Positions 19,121-27,402 are shown, numbered from the stretch's first letter. The stretch is 64,000 bases of DNA from JAPOUP01 sp026708635 (GCA_965200115.1 OZ241336.1:3472001-3536000); one strand, 5' to 3'. The notes: generated from the sequence alone by a model not told the origin. Numbers and translations: made by a program.

Positions 19121-19137
19121 CACCAAAGGGAGTCCAT

Positions 19138-19707
19138 TACCCGCCAAATACCGAGATCCGCAACCAAGACCCCGTCTATGACCGCTATCGCCGTCCAATT
19201 AATACCATTGGGCCATCGACTGCGGGGGGTTCTATCCGCGGACGTTCAGGCGGCGCTTTCTATGGCCGATCCGGCGAAGTTTCGTCGGTCATCTCCCCAG
19301 CCATTCCCGCAAATCGCCGCTTGCGAAGCCGAAATAGTCACTTACGCCGCTTGCGATGCCGGATTTGGGAAATTCGGGGACCGGAGCTTGAGGGCGACCG
19401 AGAATGCCAGCGACAGGACGTCCAATAGAGCTTTGGGCAAACCCAAGGTTGCTGGCGAGTTCCGCCGCCGACCCCGGAAACCGGACAAATATTTGGCTGG
19501 TGCAGGGTATAGGCAAACGGATCGATCCCAGTGGCCTTACTTACGCAATCAGGCACCTGGGTCCCGGAAAGGGATGACCGCGAATTTTATGGATTGCGCG
19601 CCTTTTCCGGTTTCCAACCTGACGGAAGCGCCATGTTCCGACATCCGGAGTATAACAAGGATTCGGCGAGGTGGGTAGTGGGTTATCAGGCCATCAGGCC
19701 ACCGCCC
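19138..19707. other. No gene recognised (about 570 bases)
   Basis: Sequence of mixed composition, less GC-rich than the IS elements. Short open frames on both strands show no family features and no start sites. It may be decayed coding sequence upstream of the coiled-coil gene, but nothing can be named. Confidence 0.4.
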
Positions 19708-19884
19708 TCAGCCCTCCATCTCCGGAGCGGGCGCACCGCTCCCGTGCAGTATGATCGCCAGTCTTTTGAGCAAATCCGGCTGCTTCCGGTCCACCGTCAT
19801 CACCGGGCGCTCACCCTCGGACACGGAGCGGACCTCGATGGCGTCGGTCACCTCGCCGAACGGGAAGCTCACCTATATGAACAT
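19708..19884 (-). pseudogene. Small ORF coupled to the XRE gene, with TAG at codon 4
   Basis: The stop of the XRE regulator overlaps an ATG (TGATG) that opens MFI, then TAG, then 50 more codons in frame (VSFPFGEVTDAIEVRSVSEG ... LLKRLAIILHG) up to TGA 19708. The arrangement suggests a translationally coupled partner of the regulator that was silenced by the amber codon; a GTG right after the TAG could also serve as a start. No family is recognised. Confidence 0.45.
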
Positions 19885-20294
19885 CACGTTCTTTGCCGTT
19901 GCCCACCGCTATTCGGTTTGGTCCTGTCCCGTGCCACCAGCCCCTCTGCCGCGAGTTGGCGGATCGCCTCTCCCCGGGTGATGCCTCCGGTCTCCGCGAT
20001 GGCGTCGTACCTCTCCGCCTCATCCTTTGACAGCGACATCAGTACCGCCCCGTGCCAGTCCATGCCGTCTATCTCGGCGACGGCCCCAAGGGCGTCCAGC
20101 TCCTCCAGCGCGTCCAGAAGCGTCGAGGCGAGGGAGGCGCCCTTCCGGACCTCCTCTATCTTGTAGAGCGACTCCCGGCGTATCCCAAGCATGCGGGCGA
20201 ACTCAGATCGCCCGATCCCCCGTCTCTTCCGCTCGCGCGCGATCCATGTCCACAGCCCCTGGGCCGTCAGGTTCCGTTCCTTGCTTCCAGCCAT
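19884..20294 (-). CDS. XRE-type helix-turn-helix transcriptional regulator
   Basis: A 136-residue protein. Residues about 12-60 form an XRE/Cro-type HTH (WTWIARERKRRGIGRSEFAR, MLGIRRESLYKIEEVRKG). The C-terminal part (LSKDEAERYDAIAETGGITR, GEAIRQLAAEGL) resembles a short dimerisation helix pair. It starts at ATG 20294 with GGGGAGACGAAG in front; a longer frame to 20366 lacks a ribosome site. A small ORF starts within its stop codon, as in toxin-antitoxin or autoregulated pairs. Targets are unknown. Confidence 0.75.
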   Translation of the reverse strand: MAGSKERNLTAQGLWTWIARERKRRGIGRSEFARMLGIRRESLYKIEEVRKGASLASTLLDALEELDALGAVAEIDGMDWHGAVLMSLSKDEAERYDAIAETGGITRGEAIRQLAAEGLVARDRTKPNSGGQRQRT

Positions 20295-20525
20295 CTTCGT
20301 CTCCCCGCTTAAGCCCGGCGGGTGCCGGGCCGTTGCAACAGCTTCGAAGATGGAAGAATGCCTCACCTATTTGCCAAGCTCGGGGAGCAACCCCCTTGCC
20401 GGATCAGGCGTATTCAGTGAGCGACCCGGCATAGCGGGTCTTCGAAGTGTTGCGGGAATCAATTTAAGGGAAAGCGCGTGGGGATGTAAAGGCCGAATTT
20501 TCCGCGACCGGGAGCCTGTTGCGCG

Positions 20526-20627
20526 GAGTTCACGTTTGTTTCCCGGAGTTCACGGATTGGTTGCCCAGTGTTCACGCTTGTTGCCCTAATTTCACGATTT
20601 CGTTGCCTAAAGTTCATATGTTGCAGA
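20526..20627 (+). repeat. Five degenerate 20-22-bp direct repeats upstream of the porin gene
   Basis: The segment consists of five successive units of the form GTTCACG-NTTN-GTTGCCC: gttcacgtttgtttcccgga, gttcacggattggttgccc(agt), gttcacgcttgttgccctaa, tttcacgatttcgttgcc(taaa) and a partial gttcatatgttgcag. Spacing is one to two helical turns. Such arrays are typical either of transposase-binding ends of Mu/Tn7-like elements or of multi-site operators. No matching inverted array was found elsewhere in the window. The array ends about 115 bases before the porin start. Confidence 0.7.
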
Positions 20628-20740
20628 ATCACTACATGTTGATAAAAAAATTATTACAGTACCTTCCATAGTGCCTCTCTCCGGCTAAATTCGGGTCCGT
20701 GGGGCAACGGTGCCCCGCGCGATCAATGGAGAGACTAGCC

Positions 20741-21958
20741 ATGAAGAGACTACTGATGGCGACCACGGCTCTGTGCCTCGGTGCGGGAGCGGCCGCCGCC
20801 GACGTCGCCCTGAGCGGCAGCGCCGAGATGGGCGTCGCCGGTTCCAAGGACGACAGCGCACGCTTCCACACCGACGTCAACGTCAAGTTCGGCCTGTCGG
20901 GAACCACCGACGGCGGAATCACGTTCGGATCGGCCATCGAGCTCGCCGAGAGCGGCGACGGTTCGCCCGCCGTTGACGACGACGACGAGCACGGCGGGAT
21001 TTCCGTCTTCATGAAGGGGCCGTTCGGCAACGTGGAGATGGGCGACACCGACGGGGCCTACGACTGGGCGCTCGCCGAGATCGTCGGCGTGGGCGGCGGC
21101 GCGATCCGCGACGACCACGAGCACGGGGCCTACGACGGCAACGGCGGCCTGGACGGCAAGCACGACGGACAGATCCTGCGCTACGACATCGCGATAGGCT
21201 CCGGCTTCGAGTTCGGCGCGTCGGTCGAACTGAGCGACGACAAGGACGGCCAGCCGGGCGGAAAGACCTACGACCCGATCTTCGGGGCCGGCGGCAAGTT
21301 CTCCATGCCGATGAACTTCGGAAACCTGGCCCTCGGCGGCGGCTTCCAGATGGGAAGCTTCGACCACGCGATCATGGACGGCCATCCCGATCCGGCCGAC
21401 GCGACCAAGAAAAGGACGATCTGGGGCAGCGGTGGCCCCGTCGCCGGCCATGACGGCGAGGTCGAGGGGGCCATATTCGGCGGCAGCGCGAAGCTGGACG
21501 TCGGCGGCGCGGACTCCGGCGGAAGCTGGCACGTGATCGCGAACGGCTCCCTGATGGAGGCCGACGGCAGCGTCACGCACGGCCCCGCCGCCGCGCGGGT
21601 CACCACGACGGCCGACGTCGAGGCGACCTACCTCGGCATCGGGCTCGGCTACGCCGTCGGCGACCTGAGCATGGGCGTCAACTTCGCCAACAAGGTCACC
21701 GAATCGACGGTTGATCCGAACAACCGCGCGAACGCCGATTCCACCGTGATCGAGACGACCGTCAACGGCGTCGGCTTCACGGCGGCCTACGGCCTCGGCG
21801 GCGGCGCGGAGATCCAGTTCGGCGTCGGCAGCTCCGAGACGGAGAACGACTACACCTACAACGGACGTCCGGCGGCCCTGTCCGGTTCGGGCGAGGGCGG
21901 ACACGACAGCTCAAGCGACACGAACAAGTGGTCGCTCGGCGTCGCGTTCAGCTTCTGA
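20741..21958 (+). CDS. Gram-negative porin
   Basis: A 405-residue outer-membrane porin of the type found in Rhodobacter and relatives. It begins with a signal peptide of about 20 residues (MKRLLMATTALCLGAGAAAA, cleavage before DVALSG), then the first strand LSGSAEMGVAG, many alternating hydrophobic/polar beta strands and acidic DDD/DGE loops, and ends in a typical C-terminal aromatic strand (WSLGVAFSF) recognised by the BAM complex. It forms a trimeric diffusion channel in this family. Start chosen at ATG 20741 with GGAGAG 8 bases upstream. It is followed after 20 bases by a surface lipoprotein gene, so the two may be co-transcribed. Confidence 0.9.
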   Translation: MKRLLMATTALCLGAGAAAADVALSGSAEMGVAGSKDDSARFHTDVNVKFGLSGTTDGGITFGSAIELAESGDGSPAVDDDDEHGGISVFMKGPFGNVEMGDTDGAYDWALAEIVGVGGGAIRDDHEHGAYDGNGGLDGKHDGQILRYDIAIGSGFEFGASVELSDDKDGQPGGKTYDPIFGAGGKFSMPMNFGNLALGGGFQMGSFDHAIMDGHPDPADATKKRTIWGSGGPVAGHDGEVEGAIFGGSAKLDVGGADSGGSWHVIANGSLMEADGSVTHGPAAARVTTTADVEATYLGIGLGYAVGDLSMGVNFANKVTESTVDPNNRANADSTVIETTVNGVGFTAAYGLGGGAEIQFGVGSSETENDYTYNGRPAALSGSGEGGHDSSSDTNKWSLGVAFSF

Positions 21959-21978
21959 GATTCTGAGAGAAAGGAAAC

Positions 21979-23346
21979 ATGACGATGGACAAGAGATTCA
22001 TCCTACCCGTCGCGATGCTGGCAGGGGCGCTCGCGCTCGCCGGCTGCGGAGGCGGAAGCGACACCCCGGCGGCTTCGCCGGGAGCGAACCCGCCGGCGAA
22101 CGGCACCAACCCGGGTACGACGGCTAACGGCGGCTTCAAGGAGGTAACGGTCGCCGGAGGCTTTACCCTTTCAGACGATGACGAGGGACGTAGCGGACAG
22201 ATTGAGACCGGAGACGAGGACAAGAACATCATAGGCAACGTCCTGCTCACCTGCCCTGACACCGCGACCAACGGCTGCCGCTGGAGAGTGAAGGACGGCC
22301 AGGTCGAGGCGACCGGCGGCGCGACCGGCAAGCGGCACGTCCCTCCGCCAGCGCCGGAAGCGGACACTTCCGACAGAACCGCCGCAGGCCCTCAGGGAAC
22401 CGCAAACTGGCTTTCCAACAGAGCCCTTATCGGCGCGATAAAAGAAGCCACCGGCAGCGACGGCACCTATGTCGAACTCGCGGCCCCGAACGGCGCTCCG
22501 GTCCGTGTTCGCGCAGGTAGCGCCGAGCTTGACGATGGGGGGAAATTCCTGAAAACGGATTCTGATACTGCCGATAGCCTTACCGGCGCTATTGCCGGCG
22601 CTGATCATGACATCAACGCGGGAAGCGATATCGGTAGCGCCACGGTCGTTGTGGGCGAGGGCCTAGAGACCCACCTGCGGCTGGTCCACACGCGCAACCG
22701 GATGTTAGATACCGACGCACAACAAGATGATGCGGACCGGGAAAATCGGCGGACCGACTATCTCGTTTACGGCGCGTGGGAAACGAGGGCAGGTTCCGGA
22801 GATACCATTGATGAAGCCCCACAGGCCGACAACAAGTATGGCTACCTGTGGACCGGAACCATCCCCAGGACCGACGCGGAGGCGTGGCAGATCGGAGAGG
22901 CCGATTACAAAGGCAAGGCCCTGGGCCACTACACCCATGGAAGCGATGCGGGTGAATGGGACGGAACCGTGAACCTGAAAGCCAACTTCGCAAAGGATGT
23001 GAGGGCGGTCCGTGGAGAAATTCGAACTGGTCTCGCCGCTGCCACGGGGCTGGATGAAATAACCCTAGAACAGGCCGGTATTGGGGCGAACGTCAGGGGA
23101 GATGTCTCGTTCGACGGTCGCCAGGTTAAAGGCACTTGGAAGGCCGGGTTCTTCGGAGCCTCGGTCAATGGACAGCCAAACGGTATGGCGGGTGATTTCA
23201 GTGCGGGAAGGCCGACTATCGCCGCCGGTACCATTACGACTCCTAGACCGGGAGGCGGAACCTTTACACAAACGCAAAGAGCTCAGACGCCCGCGACAAT
23301 CGATGGCGCGTTCGGAGCGCATAACGTCGGCGGCATCCCCAACTGA
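21979..23346 (+). CDS. Surface lipoprotein with C-terminal TbpB-like beta-barrel domain
   Basis: A 455-residue lipoprotein. The signal sequence ends in the lipobox LAGC (cleavage before Cys near residue 23), followed by a Gly/Pro/Asn-rich flexible tether. The C-terminal 150 residues show the TbpB/HpuA-like barrel pattern: GEWDGTVNLKANFA, VRGEIRTGL, VRGDVSFDGRQVKGTWKAGF and PNGMAGDFSAG. In Slam-dependent surface lipoproteins such barrels bind host or nutrient proteins; here the ligand is unknown. Two start codons (21979 and 21985) follow AAAGGA. It lies 20 bases after the porin stop and before a GC-rich hairpin. Confidence 0.75.
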   Translation: MTMDKRFILPVAMLAGALALAGCGGGSDTPAASPGANPPANGTNPGTTANGGFKEVTVAGGFTLSDDDEGRSGQIETGDEDKNIIGNVLLTCPDTATNGCRWRVKDGQVEATGGATGKRHVPPPAPEADTSDRTAAGPQGTANWLSNRALIGAIKEATGSDGTYVELAAPNGAPVRVRAGSAELDDGGKFLKTDSDTADSLTGAIAGADHDINAGSDIGSATVVVGEGLETHLRLVHTRNRMLDTDAQQDDADRENRRTDYLVYGAWETRAGSGDTIDEAPQADNKYGYLWTGTIPRTDAEAWQIGEADYKGKALGHYTHGSDAGEWDGTVNLKANFAKDVRAVRGEIRTGLAAATGLDEITLEQAGIGANVRGDVSFDGRQVKGTWKAGFFGASVNGQPNGMAGDFSAGRPTIAAGTITTPRPGGGTFTQTQRAQTPATIDGAFGAHNVGGIPN

Positions 23347-23379
23347 CGGCAGGCGGTCCTAGCGACCTGACCCCAAAAC

Positions 23380-23409
23380 GACCCCCGGCGGCGCGTTTCG
23401 CCGGGGGTC
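23380..23409 (+). terminator. Strong GC hairpin after the first lipoprotein gene
   Basis: Arms gacccccggcg (23380-23390) and cgccgggggtc (23399-23409) pair perfectly around an 8-base loop. The following bases are attctc rather than a T run, so termination may be partial or Rho-linked. It lies 33 bases after the stop of the lipoprotein gene and would separate it from the next one. Confidence 0.65.
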
Positions 23410-23462
23410 ATTCTCACTTCACCGAAACGCAACGGACCCTGAGCGGAAAGGCAGGAAACACC

Positions 23463-25298
23463 ATGAACGCATTAGACATGAACATATCGGCAAAACGCCT
23501 CCTTCTGGGCGGCGTTGCCGTTCTCGGCGTCGTCGCCCTCACCGGCTGCGGAGGCGGCGGAAGCAGCCTCGCGCCCGCGTCGACGGGCAATCCCAATACC
23601 GAGACGGAAACCGAAACGGAAACCGACACCAAACCCGGAAACACCGATCCGGGCCCCAATCAGGTTGAGCCCGAAAAAAAGCCCAGCACCCCCGCGGTCA
23701 TGTTCTCCAGCGCCACGCGGGACGTGAGGGAAAACGGGGACCGCGAGATAACGGTGACCCTGAGCGCTCCCGCGCCGACCGGCGGACTCACGCTGAAATA
23801 TACGGTTGACGGCGGCGCCGAGAAAACGGTGACGGTCAACGCCGGCGAACGCACCGCCATCATCACGCTCACGCTCGCCGACAATACCGCAACCGAAACG
23901 CGCACAATTGTCCTTGTGGGCGGCGACGGCTACACGCTCGGGACACAAAAAGAGATCGCACTGACGATTCTGGAGGAAAACGCGCGTGTGGTCACGATCA
24001 CCCGGCCGTCCGGTGGGCTGACGGCGGGGGGAACGACCTCCATAACGGTGAGGCTGGAGCCCGCGCCGACCACGAACCTCACACTGAACTACACGATAAC
24101 CGGCGGCGACGCTCCCGTGACGGGCACGGTGACGGTCAACGCCGGCACGACAACCGCCACCATCGACGTGACGATCCCCGCCGGTGGCTCCGGGACGCGT
24201 ACCCTCACCCTTACCGATGGAGACGGCAACGCCGTCGGAGGCGAACCGGTCACGCTGCCGGTCACCGGCACTCCTCCGCCCCCACCTCCGCCGCCCAGCG
24301 GCATTCTGGGACCGATGGACCAGGCCGCGCTCAACACCGCGATTGACGGTGTGACCAAGCCGACCTGCGGTACGGACGCCGACTGCATACGCATCGTGAA
24401 AACTCTGGAGGACCGCGCGAAAGCCTACAATCCTCTGGACGACTATAACGAGCTTGTATCGGAGAGCGTCGGCAGTGGAACGTTTGCGGATGCACGGGAT
24501 TCCCAGAGTCCTCCCACATGGATATCGGAAGTAGAGACCTACCAGCTCGATATCGGGAGCGCGTATTTTAACCTGGAAGCCGCCCCCGCGCCATACCTGA
24601 AGAACAGTGACGGCTCCCTGAAGGCCACCGCCGCGGCCGCCATAAGGGCCGCCGTCAGCGGAGCCGTTAGCAACAGGGGCGCGAACTTCGACGGCAACGA
24701 TGACGTCAACAGGATCGCCAGCGACCTTGGCAACAATCCGTCCGACCGTGAGGTTTGGGGAATCTGGATCAAGGAAGGCGACGCGACCGGACTGTATTAC
24801 TGGCACACGGAGGGCGGAACCGCGACCGGAGGCACCAACTCCGCCGCCGGCTTCCCCGTGTCCGCGGGATACGCCGGAACCGCGACGTATAGCGGCAGCG
24901 TTGCCGGATACGGGCACTACACCGACGCCAGTGACAGCAACGCCCTGGTGGCCGGAGACCTGAGCGCGGCCATCGATCTCAGAGCGGATTTCGGAGAGAG
25001 TTCCGGAGAATTCGTCCGCGGTTCGATTTCCGGTTTCAACGTCAATGGCACCGATCCCGGATGGGAGGACGTAACGCTGAACCACGACTACACCGTTCAG
25101 GGCGCGACGACGGAGGCCAACGTGACGGGAGGCTGGCGCTCGGACTACGTCTACGGCGTGGCCGACACCTTCGGGGACGGATCGCAGCGGCAGCCCGAAA
25201 GCATAAGGGGACGGGTCGTCCTGGACTTCACGGGCACCACCGCCAATCAGGGCAATGCCGCCGGCGTGTTTGAGGCTAGCCAGCCGCCTAGCCCGTAA
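23463..25298 (+). CDS. Large modular surface lipoprotein
   Basis: A 611-residue lipoprotein with lipobox LTGC near residue 29, a TETETETET spacer, two beta-sandwich repeats of about 90 residues (each containing an ITVTLSAPAP- or ITVRLEPAP-like strand, LTLKYT / LTLNYT and TVTVNAG), a polyproline linker (eight Pro) and a C-terminal beta-rich domain (AGTATYSGSVAGYGHY, GDLSAAIDLRADFG, FVRGSISGF) resembling the TbpB-like barrel of the preceding lipoprotein. The sandwich repeats resemble Calx-beta or similar Ig-like modules. It is probably displayed on the cell surface through the stalk; its ligand is unknown. Start ATG 23463 follows GGAAAGGCAGG. Confidence 0.72.
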   Translation: MNALDMNISAKRLLLGGVAVLGVVALTGCGGGGSSLAPASTGNPNTETETETETDTKPGNTDPGPNQVEPEKKPSTPAVMFSSATRDVRENGDREITVTLSAPAPTGGLTLKYTVDGGAEKTVTVNAGERTAIITLTLADNTATETRTIVLVGGDGYTLGTQKEIALTILEENARVVTITRPSGGLTAGGTTSITVRLEPAPTTNLTLNYTITGGDAPVTGTVTVNAGTTTATIDVTIPAGGSGTRTLTLTDGDGNAVGGEPVTLPVTGTPPPPPPPPSGILGPMDQAALNTAIDGVTKPTCGTDADCIRIVKTLEDRAKAYNPLDDYNELVSESVGSGTFADARDSQSPPTWISEVETYQLDIGSAYFNLEAAPAPYLKNSDGSLKATAAAAIRAAVSGAVSNRGANFDGNDDVNRIASDLGNNPSDREVWGIWIKEGDATGLYYWHTEGGTATGGTNSAAGFPVSAGYAGTATYSGSVAGYGHYTDASDSNALVAGDLSAAIDLRADFGESSGEFVRGSISGFNVNGTDPGWEDVTLNHDYTVQGATTEANVTGGWRSDYVYGVADTFGDGSQRQPESIRGRVVLDFTGTTANQGNAAGVFEASQPPSP

Positions 25299-25331
25299 CC
25301 CACCGAACCGGCCACGGTGAGCGAACTTGAG

Positions 25332-25353
25332 GGGGCGGCCTACGGGCCGCCCC
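25332..25353 (+). terminator. Hairpin terminator after the modular lipoprotein gene
   Basis: Arms ggggcggcc (25332-25340) and ggccgcccc (25345-25353) with a 4-base loop, followed by ttccttcc, 33 bases after the stop codon at 25298. A short U-rich tail makes this a reasonable intrinsic terminator. Confidence 0.7.
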
Positions 25354-25384
25354 TTCCTTCCAGACAGGAAACGGAGAGAGAGAC

Positions 25385-25546
25385 ATGAAACGACTTGCGG
25401 TGACGCTCGCCGCCGCGCTTCTGGCATTGGCCGCGCCGGCGGTGGCGCAGGACATTCAGGCGGCGGAGGACGGCCTGCCTGCCATGCGAGCCAACTCGGG
25501 AACGGCCTCAGTCTCGTCGGAAAGGAGACCGTGGCCCTGTTCATGA
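25385..25546 (+). CDS. Short exported protein, probably truncated
   Basis: ATG 25385 behind GGAAACGGAGAGAGAGAC opens a 53-residue frame with a clear signal peptide (MKRLAVTLAAALLALAAPAV, cleavage after AVA before QD). The mature part is only about 30 residues and ends at TGA 25546 inside a repeated segment (25478-25795). The beginning (QAAEDGLPAMRAN) resembles that of periplasmic repeat proteins such as Sel1-type proteins, but no repeat follows. Most likely the original 3' part was replaced by the repeat element. Confidence 0.5.
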   Translation: MKRLAVTLAAALLALAAPAVAQDIQAAEDGLPAMRANSGTASVSSERRPWPCS

Positions 25547-25795
25547 GACAGGCTGGCGCTGTCAGGGATTCCGTCGCGCGGATCATGACCGGGCTGTCGC
25601 GCTGCACCCAGCGGGAGAGGCCGGGACCCAGCTACCTGAGGTCCATGCGGCCAGGGAGCAAGTGGATCCGGCGCGCCGCCGCCTGACGCACCGAACCGCC
25701 CCGAAACCAGGCCCCGGCTTCCTGCTCACGCCTGAAGCGCGGGGCCTTTCCTGTCCGAACGCAGGGAATCCTTATCCGAATGCCATTGCTCTGCA
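25478..25795 (+). repeat. Dispersed repeat of about 300 bases, copy 1
   Basis: This segment aligns with 27445-27722: both contain ggcggatcatgaccggg-type and cagcgggag cores, agcaagtgga(t/c)c, and both end with cgaatgccatt. In one frame both copies encode a similar short basic peptide (RIMTGLSRCTQRERPG and RSKWTRHAG-type end in copy 2). It may be a non-autonomous mobile element or a small paralogous gene family. Confidence 0.6.
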
Positions 25796-26033
25796 GCCAT
25801 GGCTCGTAACCGTCGGGACCCAGGATCACCGTCATCCAGCAATGGACCGCCGCCGGGCGTTCAGATGCGGATTGACGGGTGAGAGAATGGCCATGAACGC
25901 CACCGGAAAGCCCGGACCCATCATCGAAGCGGGTATCCGGTCCGCGAATGACCGGCATGGCGCTCCCATTCAATCCAGAGGGTATGCGAAAGAGGCACAA
26001 TCTCTACTTTACATCGAGCGAAGGCACCCATAA

Positions 26034-26654
26034 TTGCCCCGGCGCCACTCCGAAGGGAACTGGAAGACCCGGGTGCTGGAATTTCTGGCCAATGCCGATA
26101 TGCGGCTGGAGGATCTGGAGGCGGAGGAGCTGAGTTTTCTTGATACAGCCGATTTCAGAAGCCTGCCTGAGGAACGGCAGAAAATATTCAAATCCATGCT
26201 TCCGGAGGATGCGAAGATACGGAAGGTCAGCACCTATCGCAGCGACGAGACGGGAGCGAGACAGCGTCTGGCTTTCGATGATGAATCCTCCGGCACCCGC
26301 GCGCTGTTCGATCTCATCGGCCCGATCATGGATTCCCTCGAAAACGGCTAAACGCTTGTCGTTGACGAGCTCAACGCACACCTGCATCCCCTTGCCCTTC
26401 GCCATATCATGCGCATGTTTTCCTCCCCCAAAACCAACCCCCACCAAGCCCAGATCATTTTCACCACCCATGATCCCACCGTTACGGAAGAGGAGTGCAT
26501 TGGACGGGACCAGATCTGGCTGGTCGAGAAAGGTGACGACCTGGCCTCACGCCTCACGCCTTTCTCGGATTACAGAACGCGCGACGGGCGGCCTTTCCGG
26601 AAAGGCTATCTGCAGGGACGGTACGGGGCGGTGCCACGCCTGGTAAGTCAGTAG
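26034..26654 (+). pseudogene. RloA-like AAA ATPase, 5'-truncated and with an internal stop
   Basis: The C-terminal half of an ABC/SMC-type AAA ATPase of the kind paired with RloB. It reads SGTRALFDLIGPIMDSLENG (signature region), then TAA at 26349-26351, then in the same frame TLVVDELNAHLHP (Walker B and D-loop), ALRHIMRMF, IIFTTHDPTV (switch His) and RKGYLQGRYGAVP at the end. The N-terminal P-loop part is absent; the break coincides with the 19-bp repeat at 26037. Without P-loop and with a stop before Walker B it cannot work. It is followed after 6 bases by the rloB-like gene. Confidence 0.78.
26037..26055 (+). repeat. 19-bp repeat, copy 2
   Basis: Exact copy of bases 201-219. It marks the point where the RloA-like gene loses its N-terminal part. 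Confidence 0.5.
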
Positions 26655-26660
26655 GGCAGC

Positions 26661-27351
26661 ATGGGCAGGCGGGCCAAAGCACTTGGGGACACACGGCGCC
26701 GCGCCGCGCGTCTTGAAGAGCTGGACCGCGCGCTTATCGTCACCGAGGGAAGCAAAACCGAACCTCGGTACTTCAAACGACTGATCCAGGAGCTGGGTCT
26801 GAGCGCGGCCCGTGTCAATATCGCCGGACAAGGAGGCTCGGCCCCGATCAGCGTCGTTAGATGCGCCGAAAAACTTTTGAAAAGGGACCCTGACTTCGAG
26901 CACGTATTCCTCGTTTTCGATCGCGACAGGCACGCCACCTATCACGACGCCATTAACCAAGCCCGGCGACTCAGACCAAACAAAAACAAGGCCCCCGGAA
27001 ATCAGTCCATCGAGGCCATTCCCTCCGTTCCCTGTTTCGAAATCCGGTATCGCTTCCACATCACCGGCGGGCGAAAGCCGTATCCAGCCGGTGAGGGCGT
27101 CGGCTCGCCCGCGTGGGATCTCATCGATGATCTCAAGGACCTCCATCCATCCCTGTTTCGCCACGTATGACAGGGCGTCATGTGACGCGTTTTATGATAC
27201 GATCAAGCCGATGCGGGAACGGGCGTGCATGCGCGCGGAAAGGGCTTTGGAAGAGGCGCGGGAACCGTTTGAGGAGAATCCCTCGACACGGGTGCACTTA
27301 ATTGTCAGGAGGCTCCAGGATATGGCAAAAAAGCAAAATGACGGGAATTGA
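26661..27351 (+). pseudogene. rloB: RloB-like protein, frameshifted
   Basis: RloB-family proteins accompany RloA-type ATPases next to restriction-modification or other defence loci; a nuclease role has been proposed. Here the first frame gives LDRALIVTEGSKTEPRYFKR (the family's acidic TEGxKTE motif near residue 27), HVFLVFDRDRHATY, IPSVPCFEIRYRFH and SPAWDLIDDLKDLH; at about 27160 the frame shifts and the C-terminus continues as ERALEEAREPFEENPSTRVH and RRLQDMAKK to the stop at 27351. One indel is enough to explain it. With the ATPase also broken, the pair is decayed. Confidence 0.78.
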
Positions 27352-27370
27352 TGGCCCCCATGCAGCAACT

Positions 27371-27402
27371 TTAGCGGCTTTAGACCATCCGCACCCGTGT
27401 CT
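27371..27402 (+). repeat. Orphan transposon-end remnant
   Basis: tagcggctttagaccatccg and the following cacccgtgtct match the outer 30 bases of the 3284-6995 transposon end (tagcggcttgagactatccg) with four differences. It lies 20 bases after the RloB-like gene. No second end is found nearby. Confidence 0.55.

Larger units (their letters stand above)
17155..19137 (-). pseudogene. Small coiled-coil protein gene, interrupted by an ISKra4-type IS
   Basis: Joining 19131-19137 to the sequence left of the IS gives a frame from ATG 19137: MDSLWWRLDAMQNRVN, then RKDLGERIDKRI, a TAA, and then further in the same frame RERVSNLEERVAGDIGHLEG and LLKERIDENVNRLEDKID up to TAA 17155. The heptad-like repeats of hydrophobic and charged residues indicate a coiled coil, as in small DUF1640/tropomyosin-like bacterial proteins. 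The gene is inactivated twice, by the internal TAA near 17361 and by the IS (17457-19120), which is inserted ten codons into the gene. Function unknown. Confidence 0.6.

Noticed and set aside
20526..20627. CRISPR array
   Set aside because: The repeats are tandem with only a few variable bases between conserved cores; there are no spacers of constant length and no cas genes.
20750..21904. Minus-strand open frame of 384 codons opposite the porin
   Set aside because: Shadow of the porin gene; no start site or family pattern.
23472..25607. Minus-strand open frame of 711 codons opposite the second lipoprotein gene
   Set aside because: It is the mirror of a real gene: the plus strand has signal sequence, lipobox, domains and terminator. 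Composition of the minus frame is Arg/Gly-rich without any family feature.
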